From Parabacteroides sp. Marseille-P3160 (GTDB lineage: Bacteria > Bacteroidota > Bacteroidia > Bacteroidales > Tannerellaceae), in the NCBI RefSeq assembly GCF_900162725.1, contig NZ_LT799418.1:757525-808263 (forward strand): DNA of 50,739 nucleotides. Reading direction: 5' to 3'. Below the pieces are notes generated by a model. The model was not told the origin of the DNA. It did no database searches and saw only the letters and a list, made by a program, of their open reading frames with translations. The translations under genes were made by a program, and so were the position numbers. This document shows, in pieces, positions 14,150 through 21,905 of this stretch (within the stretch, counting starts at the first letter, position 1; each line of letters begins with the position of its first letter).

Positions 14150-15412
14150 TCAATATCTGAACGCCGGCTCCATCATCAATTGCTCTGAACTCGATATCTT
14201 GTACTTGTTGGCAGTTTGTCTCCAATCGGAAACAACTAATTTTATTTGCCCGATAATCTGCTTGGCTTCCTCTCCTTTCAGTCTGAAATATGGAGCTACT
14301 TGCAGGGCTAAATCAAAATCCAACGAATTATCCTCCTCCGAAATATTTAATTTTAGTCCTGCGCCATACGGGTTGGGATTGATGTCATAAGCCGGTGATA
14401 ATATCCATCCCTTATTGGTTAAAATAAAGCCGTGATTGCGTAAATGGTCGTCAGTATTACTCACTGCAATCGAAAAGACAATTCTTCTGAACAATTCTTG
14501 CAAATCTTCTTTTGCATTTGCAGCATTCTGAATAATATACTCCACTATTTCAAGATAACTAACACCCGCTGAACAATCCGCTCCATCGGTATATCCAAGC
14601 AATGTCATCGCCGATGAGAAATGTATTCTTTTTCCCTCTATAATTCTATCGAAACGTTTAGTCAAAAATGTGTGATGTTTACTGTTGAAACGCTTGATAT
14701 TTGCCATGGCAATGTTTATTCCCGATTTTTGAGCTAATTCATTTACAACCATTTCCCAAGCCCCCATATCGGTCTCGTCATTTACGCTGGGGAATTTTGC
14801 TATCCACAATGAGCCATCTGTATGCTGAACGCTTGCTTTTGGTCTTGCGCCACCTAATGAAGAACCGGGAGCCATTAATATATTTAACCATTTCAACAGG
14901 ATAGGATTGTCTTTTTCTAAATTACGTTCCAATTCCAAGCTTGCGTGTTCCAATTCACGAATGGAAATCCAAGGTGGTGCGGAAAGACCTTTGTTGTTAT
15001 CCAAAAAATCGCCTTTAGGATTCAGCTTGAAACGGAGTGCACCCATACGATGCATATCATATACTCCCAGTAAAAAATCAGATTCGTATAGTTTATTTAC
15101 GGGGCGCCCTTCCGTTTTAGCCAGAATCGCTTCTCTGCGCTTCATCAATACACGTCCCCAACGGTCAGGGGAAGAATCTAAGAACAAGCCAAAGTTTGAT
15201 TTCTCGTCTCTCAAATATTGCACACCCGAATAAAAGCCTAAATCAGGGTCAAGAAGCTGTGTGTGACGATTTTTTAGCCAATCTTTATCGTATTCGAAGG
15301 AGAAAATCTCTTTGCCCCTCAATAATTCAGAAGAAAGAATTCCCATCTGTTCCGGATTTTCCAATCCTAACCAATCGGCATAAACGTATATTCTTTTTTG
15401 TGCTGTTTCCAT
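14150..15412 (-). CDS. hipA: HipA-type serine/threonine kinase toxin
   Basis: 420 aa, full length for the family. Recognisable blocks: an N-terminal couple domain (YVYADWLGLENPEQMGIL), SSLGGARPKASVQHTDGSLW (about 193-212, Gly-rich loop and lysine), WIAKFPS, TFLTKRFDR (about 251), and SNTDDHLRNHGFIL (about 316-329, catalytic D and N). Then SPAYDINPNP (about 338-347, the metal-binding D). HipA kinases phosphorylate a cellular target, glutamyl-tRNA synthetase in E. coli, and cause growth arrest. All key residues seem present, so it is probably active. It begins 6 bases after hipB, the standard antitoxin-first order. Confidence 0.9.
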   Translation of the reverse strand: METAQKRIYVYADWLGLENPEQMGILSSELLRGKEIFSFEYDKDWLKNRHTQLLDPDLGFYSGVQYLRDEKSNFGLFLDSSPDRWGRVLMKRREAILAKTEGRPVNKLYESDFLLGVYDMHRMGALRFKLNPKGDFLDNNKGLSAPPWISIRELEHASLELERNLEKDNPILLKWLNILMAPGSSLGGARPKASVQHTDGSLWIAKFPSVNDETDMGAWEMVVNELAQKSGINIAMANIKRFNSKHHTFLTKRFDRIIEGKRIHFSSAMTLLGYTDGADCSAGVSYLEIVEYIIQNAANAKEDLQELFRRIVFSIAVSNTDDHLRNHGFILTNKGWILSPAYDINPNPYGAGLKLNISEEDNSLDFDLALQVAPYFRLKGEEAKQIIGQIKLVVSDWRQTANKYKISSSEQLMMEPAFRY

Positions 15413-15418
15413 AGCCGT

Positions 15419-15730
15419 CTATTTCTTAGGCGCACGTCTTCCAACAACCAATTCGGCATCCTGAAGTTTACGTCCTAACACATCATCTTTTCCAACTTCC
15501 GACAAATCATTCTCCAGTCCTAATACAAACAATACTTGCGCGTACGTCCCCATAGATACACTTGGCAAACCTTTTTCCACCTGCCAAAGCGTGGAACGTG
15601 AAATTCCTGCCCGCTCAGCAACTTGCTCCGCTGTTAATTTTCTGCGCAACCGGGCAAATTTGATATTCTCGCCTAACCCGGCTAGAATAGTAGTCAGTTT
15701 GGGCAATAATATCGTTTTATAACCTTTCAT
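15419..15730 (-). CDS. hipB: HipB-type XRE-family antitoxin
   Basis: 103 aa. A Cro/C1-type HTH runs from LGENIKFARLRRKLTAEQVA (about 19-38) through ERAGISRSTLWQVEKGLPSV (about 39-58). A basic tail (VVGRRAPKK) follows, as in antitoxins that insert into the HipA dimer. It is expected to neutralise HipA and to repress its own promoter just upstream (15734-15780), which contains repeated GTTTTA/TAAAAC arms around a -7 box. Confidence 0.88.
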   Translation of the reverse strand: MKGYKTILLPKLTTILAGLGENIKFARLRRKLTAEQVAERAGISRSTLWQVEKGLPSVSMGTYAQVLFVLGLENDLSEVGKDDVLGRKLQDAELVVGRRAPKK

Positions 15731-15733
15731 AAT

Positions 15734-15780
15734 GTTTTATATTCTATGCAAAAATAACTATTTTGTTTTAAATATAAAAC
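15734..15780 (-). promoter_or_regulatory. hipBA promoter and candidate HipB operators
   Basis: On the minus strand TATTTTTG (plus-strand CAAAAATA, 15749-15756) fits the -7 consensus. It is flanked by GTTTTATA at 15734-15741 and by the palindrome GTTTTAAATATAAAAC at 15765-15780. Paired sites around a promoter are typical of antitoxin autoregulation. Confidence 0.5.
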
Positions 15781-15837
15781 GTTATATCGATAAAATATAT
15801 TATTGATGGAAAGACCCTTGAAAGCAAGTGTAAAATG

Positions 15838-15873
15838 CCTGATTTCTTCCGGATGGAGGATCGCTTTGTTTGA
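15838..15873 (-). pseudogene. scrap of LuxR-type regulator HTH
   Basis: On the minus strand this reads QTKRSSIRKKSGI, against QMKRSSIRKKLGI in the regulator at 10355. The DNA match is strong over about 26 bases and then stops abruptly on both sides. It abuts the ATPase fragment at 15876. Too short for certainty. Confidence 0.4.
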
Positions 15874-15875
15874 AG

Positions 15876-16074
15876 AAATGGGAAACATAGCTTACAGGAG
15901 TTCAAGCAGTCGACAGCCGAACGGCTGAAACCGATTGATTTAGAGGACAGACGCAATAAAACTTTGCGTGATCCGGATGCAGTCTTGGAATATATTGATG
16001 GCAAAATGGTGGATAGCCAAATGTATTATATCCTTCTTGACGAAGTACAGCCAGTGAAAGCAATTAGAAGTTGA
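15876..16074 (+). pseudogene. fragment of a DUF4143-type AAA ATPase
   Basis: The frame opens right after a stop and reads LEDRRNKTLRDPDAVLEYID, then MYYILLDEVQ, which is a Walker B strand and the preceding helix of the AAA_14/DUF4143 ATPase family. It stops a few residues later (VKAIRS). No Walker A and no C-terminal domain remain. A C-terminal piece of the same family lies far away at 36354-36590. Confidence 0.65.
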
Positions 16075-16145
16075 TTTTGTATGCAATCTATGAACATCTA
16101 TGAGTTCTTGCTGGATGAAGAGAGATTATTGTAAATATAATTATT

Positions 16146-16153
16146 ATATTTGC
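16146..16153 (+). promoter_or_regulatory. putative -7 box for the ATPase gene
   Basis: TATATTTG, 17 bases before the ATG at 16171, fits TAnnTTTG. The -33 element is weak (TTATTG about 15 bases upstream). Confidence 0.4.
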
Positions 16154-16170
16154 AATAAAAGCAAAACAGT

Positions 16171-17310
16171 ATGGAAACGGCAAATATACTTAACCCTTTT
16201 GTAGTCGGCAGGTATGTTTCAGATAGGTTTTTCTGTGACCGCCAAAAGGAAACGGAGTTTTTGATAAAACAAATCAAGAACGGACGCAATGTTGCTCTCA
16301 TTTCTCCACGACGCATGGGGAAAACAGGATTGATTCAGCATTGCTTCAACCAAGAGCAATTTAGAGAATACTATCATACTTTCTTTGTCGATATTTATGC
16401 TACGACCTCGTTAGCCGAGTTTGCCTATCTATTAGGCAAAGCCATTTATGATGAGCTGAAACCAAAGAGAACCGTTTGGACGGAACGATTTTTTCAAATT
16501 ATCCGCTCTTTGCGTGTTGGCTTTAAATTGGATACGATGACGGGAGAGCCAAGTTTCGATATAGGCTTGGGAGATATCCGGGCACCTCAAACCACACTCG
16601 ATGAAATTTTCGAGTACCTCGAAGCTGCCGACAAGCCTTGCCTTGTGGCGATCGACGAGTTCCAGCAGATAGGCAGTTATGAGGAAAAGAATGTGGAAGC
16701 TTTGCTACGTACAAAAATCCAGCAATGCAAACAAACCATGTTTATCTTCTCCGGCAGTAAGCAACATCTGATGAGTAACCTATTCAATTCTTCTTCCAAG
16801 CCATTTTATCAGAGTGCCATCAGCATGGGATTAGAACCGATACCGATGGAGATTTATACAACCTTTGCCATCCGCCTGTTTGAAGAACGGGGAAAGCAAG
16901 TCGAACCCATTCTTGTTGAAAAAGTCTACCAGCAATTTAATGGCTGCACCTGGTTTGTACAAATGATAATGAATGAACTCTTTGCGCTCACGGCAAAGGA
17001 TGAATGCTGTGATACTTCAAAGTTAGATACTGCCTGGAAGAACGTTATCCAAACGCAGGAAGGCAGTTACAAAGACTTGCTTTCACGACTTGCTCCCAAG
17101 CAGAAACTGGTGCTTCAAGCCATAGCTAAAGAGGGGGATGCGAGAGGGGTTACCTCGTCGGCATTTATCAAAAAATATAATTTACCCTCGGCCAGTTCCG
17201 TGCAGTCGGCGCTCAAACCATTGCTAAAGACAGGTTTAGTAACGCAGGAAGGAGATGCCTACCGGGTGTACGATTATTTCTTTGCCGATTGGCTGGCAAA
17301 CGAGTATTAG
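16171..17310 (+). CDS. AAA-type ATPase with C-terminal winged helix
   Basis: 379 aa. NPFVVGRYVSDRFFCDR is the usual opening of archaeal/Bacteroidetes ATPase_2-like proteins (PF01637 group). Walker A is SPRRMGKTGL (about 46-55) and Walker B is CLVAIDEFQQI (about 157-167). IFSGSKQHLM (about 193-202) is the sensor-1 region. The C-terminal third carries a winged-helix-like segment, then LPSASSVQSALKPLLKTGLV, as in STAND-type regulators. Common in Bacteroides genomes near mobile or defence genes; the biological role is not established. It stands alone with its own promoter, among toxin and ATPase debris. Confidence 0.8.
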   Translation: METANILNPFVVGRYVSDRFFCDRQKETEFLIKQIKNGRNVALISPRRMGKTGLIQHCFNQEQFREYYHTFFVDIYATTSLAEFAYLLGKAIYDELKPKRTVWTERFFQIIRSLRVGFKLDTMTGEPSFDIGLGDIRAPQTTLDEIFEYLEAADKPCLVAIDEFQQIGSYEEKNVEALLRTKIQQCKQTMFIFSGSKQHLMSNLFNSSSKPFYQSAISMGLEPIPMEIYTTFAIRLFEERGKQVEPILVEKVYQQFNGCTWFVQMIMNELFALTAKDECCDTSKLDTAWKNVIQTQEGSYKDLLSRLAPKQKLVLQAIAKEGDARGVTSSAFIKKYNLPSASSVQSALKPLLKTGLVTQEGDAYRVYDYFFADWLANEY

Positions 17311-17325
17311 CACCTTCTTTTATGG

Positions 17326-17525
17326 TTACTTATTTAAAGCAAGAACCGCTTTCGGCCGTTTTCCTCCCGGAGAGGAGCTTATCTTAACTAAATCCTGCCA
17401 TAAAACAGAGTGTTCCTGATTTAACACGGTTGTTTCCCGTTCATTCAATACCGGTTTGGCAAACTCGTATAATCTTTGCACATCGACCGAAACGGCTATT
17501 TTGTATAGGATAGCGATATTGATGA
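17326..17525 (-). pseudogene. fragment of a second HipA toxin
   Basis: The minus strand reads SVDVQRLYEFAKPVLNERET, then SSSPGGKRPKAVLALNK and a stop. The SPGGKRPKA segment is the HipA Gly-rich loop (compare SLGGARPKA at 14150-15412). Upstream and downstream parts of the gene are missing. It differs from the intact hipA, so it derives from another HipA lineage rather than from local duplication. Confidence 0.7.
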
Positions 17526-17561
17526 TATAACTGTGGTTGTAGAATATTTAAATGACAACCT

Positions 17562-17912
17562 TCAAAAACGTTGTTTGATGTATTTGATCAGTATGAAAAC
17601 AGTTGATACAATTATGGAAAGTAATAACAGATGCCCCACTATTAGCATTTCCCAGAATCCGGCGGAAAGAGCGGTAAATTCACTTAGTTCCGACCATAAA
17701 GCCAAAAACATAAATAAGCAAAAGGCCACGGAAATGTAGGATAAAAACAAGGCGTATATCTTGTTTTTCCATAGTAGCAGGGTTATTATCAATGCGATTA
17801 TTGCCAATGCGGGATAAGAGATAGATCGGTCTTTAATAAGATCCATTAAAAATATAAAACCGGAACCTGCAAGAAAGAACATCTCCGGCAAAAAAGAAAT
17901 TAACCTTTTCAT
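17562..17912 (-). CDS. small multi-pass membrane protein, unknown
   Basis: 116 aa with four predicted membrane helices (about 5-23, 31-47, 51-70, 86-110). Basic residues MKR and KYIKQRF at the ends put both termini inside. No conserved family motif was recognised. It stands alone between the HipA fragment and the toxin remnant. Confidence 0.55.
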   Translation of the reverse strand: MKRLISFLPEMFFLAGSGFIFLMDLIKDRSISYPALAIIALIITLLLWKNKIYALFLSYISVAFCLFMFLALWSELSEFTALSAGFWEMLIVGHLLLLSIIVSTVFILIKYIKQRF

Positions 17913-18038
17913 ATAATCGTATTTATAGGTGAATGATTCAGTATGAAATAAATATTATTTGAGCCTTTATGAACCGACCGGATTCCTTCCTGCCAATTAA
18001 ATTTATTATATAACGAAAAAAAAGCAAATTAATTGTTT

Positions 18039-18104
18039 ATGACTAAAAAAGTTAAAGAAATCGTTGAGCTGCTCGAAAAAATTAGAAACGTGTTAGGTGT
18101 ATGA
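18039..18104 (+). CDS. 21-codon frame, possible antitoxin remnant
   Basis: MTKKVKEIVELLEKIRNVLG, predicted helical. Its stop overlaps the next start as ATGA, the arrangement of antitoxin-toxin pairs. On its own it is too short for identification. Confidence 0.35.
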   Translation: MTKKVKEIVELLEKIRNVLGV

Positions 18105-18217
18105 GTTATGAATTAAAGTTAGCAGAAGAAACCGATGAACATTTGTTCCAATGGCAAAAATCAGGAGTAAAAAAGGATTTGGGAAAAATAGTTCTCCTTA
18201 TAGTAGTTATTATTTAA
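18101..18217 (+). pseudogene. truncated YoeB/Txe-like toxin
   Basis: 38 codons: MSYELKLAEETDEHLFQWQK, then SGVKKDLGKI. This matches the N-terminal third of Txe/YoeB endoribonuclease toxins (MSY-L-L--EA-ED---W-KSG-K---KKI). It then runs into an unrelated hydrophobic end, LLIVVII. The catalytic C-terminal half is missing, so it is inactive. It overlaps the preceding frame by 4 bases. Confidence 0.6.
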
Positions 18218-18283
18218 GGTTGGCAGCATGAAAAGAGTTTCATGCCGTACTGAAATCGTTTTTTCTCTCTATTGGCTTTTTTA

Positions 18284-18321
18284 TCACACCATGGTGGGCC
18301 TGCAGGCCCACCATGGTGTGA
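18284..18321. repeat. 38-bp perfect palindrome
   Basis: The left arm TCACACCATGGTGGGCCTG is followed immediately by its exact reverse complement, with no loop and no mismatch. The centre is CTGCAG at 18300-18305. GC-rich in an AT-rich intergenic region. It could be an unusually strong cruciform, a binding site or a hairpin repeat element. Confidence 0.85.
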
Positions 18322-18335
18322 CTGGTGACCAACCT

Positions 18336-18348
18336 TGGTGGGCCACCA
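18336..18348. repeat. second small palindrome related to the first
   Basis: TGGTGG-G-CCACCA, preceded at 18323-18331 by TGGTGACCA. Both reuse the TGGTGG words of the 38-bp palindrome 15-27 bases away. Confidence 0.55.
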
Positions 18349-18492
18349 GGCACATCAAGGTAAAAAAAAGACCTGAATCCCTATAAATATACAATCGAAT
18401 CCGTCCGATTATTCCGCGGAATAGGGAAATTTACAGAAAAGTGCATACCCGTGGAGGAATTTTATTCCAGCCATTCCTTCCTTAACAGAAAA

Positions 18493-18500
18493 TAAATTTG
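18493..18500 (+). promoter_or_regulatory. putative -7 box for the outer-membrane protein gene
   Basis: TAAATTTG fits the Bacteroidetes -7 consensus, about 90 bases before the ATG at 18592. No clear -33 motif. The long leader between them has no obvious fold. Confidence 0.35.
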
Positions 18501-18591
18501 CAACTTAGCACGTTATTGCCAGGACTACTAGGGTAATGGCTATAGAAGAATATACGGAATAGAGCCCATTCCTTTAATTCCTTAAAAAGAA

Positions 18592-21360
18592 ATGAAGCAT
18601 ATAAATACCTGGTTTTTATTTTTGCTCTTATTCTTTTTCCCTTCCGCACTGCTTGCCCAGCAAATCAGGACTATTACCGGTAAGATACAGACTGTGGAAA
18701 ACGGGAAAAAGGCGGGAAAAGACTTGCCTTACGCCAACGTTGTCATCCTGGAGAAAAAAGATTCTTCGTTTGTGAAGGGAGCGGCGACCGACGAGAAAGG
18801 GAACTTCAGGGTGCAATTTCCAGTACAAAAAGGGAAAAACTACTTGTTGAAATTCTCTTCTCTTGGTATGGAGACGGCTTATCGCGCATTGAACGACACG
18901 GCGTCAGTCCTCCGGTTGGGTACGATCCAATTGAACGAAACAGGCATCAACCTGAAGGAAACAATTGTTACCGCACAAATTCCCGAGGTGAAGATGGAGG
19001 GAGACACGACTATCATCAATGCCGACGCCTACCCTACGCCCGAGGGCTCTTATTTGCAGGATCTGGTGAAACGCATTCCCGGGTTGGAATATGATGAGAA
19101 GACACAGTCGCTGAGCTATAACGGTACGCCGATACGGGAGATCAATGTAAACGGCGAATCTTTCTTCTCCGGCAACCACCGAATCGCACTGGAAAACCTG
19201 CCTGCCGACTTTATCGGCAAAATCAAAGTGTACAATAAACGCTCCGAAACCGAACGGGCGACAGGGATGGACGACGGGGCGGAGAATTTTGTACTCGACC
19301 TGCAGACGAAAGAAGAGTTCAACAAGACGCTCCTTGCCTCAGCCAGCGCAGGATATGGCAATTATCGCAAAAAGGAGTTGGAAGGGCAGTTCAATTTCTT
19401 TCGGAAAGGCGGAGAGAATTTATCCCTTATGTTACGCTCCTCGAATACAAACCAAAACACGACCTATAAGGATAACCTCAACCGTTCCCTCGGCGTCAAT
19501 TTCACCCGTAAGTTCGGCTCCTCGTTCAGCCTGAACGGAAATATCCAGCAGAACCTCAACCGCAACGGCGGCGTCTCCTCCACCTATCACGAACAATACC
19601 TCAGCAGCGGCAACCAGTATTCTTTCTCTTCCGGAGGGACACGCCAGGAAATGAAATCGTTCCTGTCTAATCTCAACGCAGTCTGGGAAATCGACAAACA
19701 AACGCAGTTTAACTTTTTCAGCAATATGGGACTGAACCGGAATGAAAGCGAGAATAACAGCGTGAACGCAACCTTTAACGCTCCGCCCGGCATCGATCTG
19801 ACCGCCTTCGACCCGGATCTGGAAAAAATACCGGACAGCATCCGTTTAAACAACAACGACAATCGCGTATCGAACACCAACCGCATGCAGTACTATAATG
19901 GGTCGGCCAATTTCACCCGCCGCCTGAACGAAAAAGGGAGTAACCTCAGCCTTTCGCTGACGCATTCGAATACGACCGGAACGGGGCATAATTTTTCGGT
20001 CTCCCGCACAACTTACTTCCAACTGCCTGATGCAGCCGGGAACGACTCCGTATTACACCGCAACCAGTATCAGCGATCCCCTCAGAACAACCATTCATGG
20101 GGCGCCCGGCTTGCCTTCACACAACCGCTGGGCGAAAAGACAAGACTCCAGTTTTCTTATCAGTGGAACACGCGGAAAGAACAGGATTACCGGGATACGT
20201 ACGACCTTTCGGTTTTTGCCGGAGACGAGGCGGTCGAATACGGGAAACTCCCTGCCGGTTATACCGAAGGATATACAGACAGCCTGAGCAACCGGAGCAG
20301 CAGCCGCACCCAGGGGCATACTCTCGGGCTCCGCCTCAATTATAACGACCGGACGTGGAACCTGAATTTCGGTTTTTCAGCCGCCCCTGAACAGAGAACG
20401 ATCGACCGTAGAATAGGTAAATTGCAAGCAGACACGACTTTACAAACCTGTGACCTCCGTCCTTCGGCGCGCGCAGAATGGCGCAAGAAAGACAGCCGCC
20501 TCAGCCTGAATTACAACGGAGGCACCAGCCAGCCTTCTTTGTCGGCCCTCATCCCGTTGACCGACAATAGCGACCCGCTCTATATCACCCGGGGAAACAC
20601 CGGCCTGAAGCAGTCGTTCAATCATAATCTTCAATTAAACCTGCATAACCCCGTCAAAGGATGGATGGCGAATATCGGATGGGGAACCGTACAAAACAGT
20701 ATCACACAGGCCGTCTTATACAATGAGCAGACCGGAGGCCGGGAAACCTACCCCGTCAACATCAACGGAAACTGGAACCTGAACACCTTTCTCCTCTGGA
20801 ATAAACGGAAAGGGCTTTTCTCCTTCCAATTGAACGGAAGGGGGGGTTATTCCAATAACGTCAGCCTGGTCAATGAAAACCGTTCGGCCATTCCCGAGCG
20901 AAGCCGCACCCGCAGTTCCAACCTGGGAGGAAACGCGCAGCTCGGCTACCAACCCCGCTGGGGAGGACTTTACTTTTCGTCCAACAATTTCTTTCAGCAA
21001 TCGGTTAATTCGCTGACCGACAGCCGTACCCATACCCGTAATTACTCCTTCCGGTTGGAGGGATACGGAAATTTCCCATTCGGACTGTCCATTCGTTCCG
21101 ATGCTTCTTATCATTTCCGGAACGGGACTAACCTGCAAGGAAATGACAACGACGAAATCTTGTGGAACGTTAGCGCCCTCTGGAGATTCCTGAAGAAGAA
21201 GCAGGCGGAGTTATCCATCAACTGGATCGACATCCTGGCCGACCAGAAAAATTACGAACGCAATTCCATGGCCGATGGTTTTTACGAACGGCACACCCAG
21301 CTCCTGCAAGGTTATTTCCTAATTACCTTCAAGTACAATTTACGGATCATGAAAAACTAA
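18592..21360 (+). CDS. TonB-dependent-receptor-like outer-membrane beta-barrel protein
   Basis: 922 aa. Signal peptide (cleavage near LLAQQ). Residues 25-110 form a carboxypeptidase-D-like regulatory domain, including DLPYANVVILEKKDSSFVKG and GAATDEKGNFRVQFP. A plug-like segment follows (about 140-235, DLVKRIPGLEYDE, INVNGESFFSG). The rest is an Asn/Ser-rich barrel of the OMP_b-brl_3 type with a terminal aromatic-rich strand (FLITFKYNLRIMKN). It has no SusD partner, and no STN domain or sigma/FecR genes adjoin it. The coding sequence is visibly GC-richer than its neighbours, suggesting a different history. Transport substrate unknown. Confidence 0.82.
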   Translation: MKHINTWFLFLLLFFFPSALLAQQIRTITGKIQTVENGKKAGKDLPYANVVILEKKDSSFVKGAATDEKGNFRVQFPVQKGKNYLLKFSSLGMETAYRALNDTASVLRLGTIQLNETGINLKETIVTAQIPEVKMEGDTTIINADAYPTPEGSYLQDLVKRIPGLEYDEKTQSLSYNGTPIREINVNGESFFSGNHRIALENLPADFIGKIKVYNKRSETERATGMDDGAENFVLDLQTKEEFNKTLLASASAGYGNYRKKELEGQFNFFRKGGENLSLMLRSSNTNQNTTYKDNLNRSLGVNFTRKFGSSFSLNGNIQQNLNRNGGVSSTYHEQYLSSGNQYSFSSGGTRQEMKSFLSNLNAVWEIDKQTQFNFFSNMGLNRNESENNSVNATFNAPPGIDLTAFDPDLEKIPDSIRLNNNDNRVSNTNRMQYYNGSANFTRRLNEKGSNLSLSLTHSNTTGTGHNFSVSRTTYFQLPDAAGNDSVLHRNQYQRSPQNNHSWGARLAFTQPLGEKTRLQFSYQWNTRKEQDYRDTYDLSVFAGDEAVEYGKLPAGYTEGYTDSLSNRSSSRTQGHTLGLRLNYNDRTWNLNFGFSAAPEQRTIDRRIGKLQADTTLQTCDLRPSARAEWRKKDSRLSLNYNGGTSQPSLSALIPLTDNSDPLYITRGNTGLKQSFNHNLQLNLHNPVKGWMANIGWGTVQNSITQAVLYNEQTGGRETYPVNINGNWNLNTFLLWNKRKGLFSFQLNGRGGYSNNVSLVNENRSAIPERSRTRSSNLGGNAQLGYQPRWGGLYFSSNNFFQQSVNSLTDSRTHTRNYSFRLEGYGNFPFGLSIRSDASYHFRNGTNLQGNDNDEILWNVSALWRFLKKKQAELSINWIDILADQKNYERNSMADGFYERHTQLLQGYFLITFKYNLRIMKN

Positions 21361-21595
21361 ATTCATTGGACGGCATAAGTTTCCAAATATTAGGACATAT
21401 TCTAATATACAAGACATTCAAAATTTACTTCATGATGTTGATAATAAGACTGTCTGCTTACACCAAACAGTACGCAAAGACGAGTCACTTTATAAATGGC
21501 TTGCTCCTTGTGCATCCTTTTTACCGTTTGGTGCCAGCTTTTTTTCGGATCGGAATCTTGAACATTTCTTCGGCTACGTCAATCAAAGAGATTGA
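21353..21595 (+). other. stop-to-stop frame without start, unidentified fragment
   Basis: 81 codons open between stops, including WLAPCASFLPFGASFFSD and RNLEHFFGYVNQ. No usable start codon at its beginning. The composition looks protein-like but I do not recognise the family. A competing frame (from 21366) covers the same DNA, so coding status is doubtful. Confidence 0.25.
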
Positions 21596-21722
21596 AAAAA
21601 GAACAAACCGCAAAAACTAACAGTGGAATTAAACAAAAAGGAACAGTATAATACCACAATAAAACACAGTTTCCTTGGTTTCTCCAAATTTAAACATTAA
21701 TTAACCTCTAAACCATATTAAA

Positions 21723-21866
21723 ATGAAAAAAATAGGATCCACATGGAACTTGTGGAAGGTTGATTTGAAAAAGAAACAAAAAGATTTTGAACACCTGCTT
21801 TTCAATAAAGCAAATAGTGCAAAGATTTTGCGATTTGAGGAATTTGTCAATTCACTAACAGAATGA
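21723..21866 (+). CDS. 47-aa basic small protein, unknown
   Basis: MKKIGSTWNLWKVDLKKKQK followed by DFEHLLFNKANSAKILRF and FVNSLTE. It is preceded by TTAACCTCTAAACCATATTA, an AT-rich leader like those seen before Bacteroidales genes. No GG site, no Cys. It converges on the propeller at 21906. Could be a peptide precursor or a chance frame. Confidence 0.4.
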   Translation: MKKIGSTWNLWKVDLKKKQKDFEHLLFNKANSAKILRFEEFVNSLTE

Positions 21867-21905
21867 TGTATAGATTCCAAGATGGATAATAAACTAAAAG
21901 CAGAT

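Noticed and set aside
18227-18244. CATGAAA-N4-TTTCATG hairpin
   Set aside because: Short stem without U-tract directly downstream; likely chance next to the much stronger palindrome at 18284.
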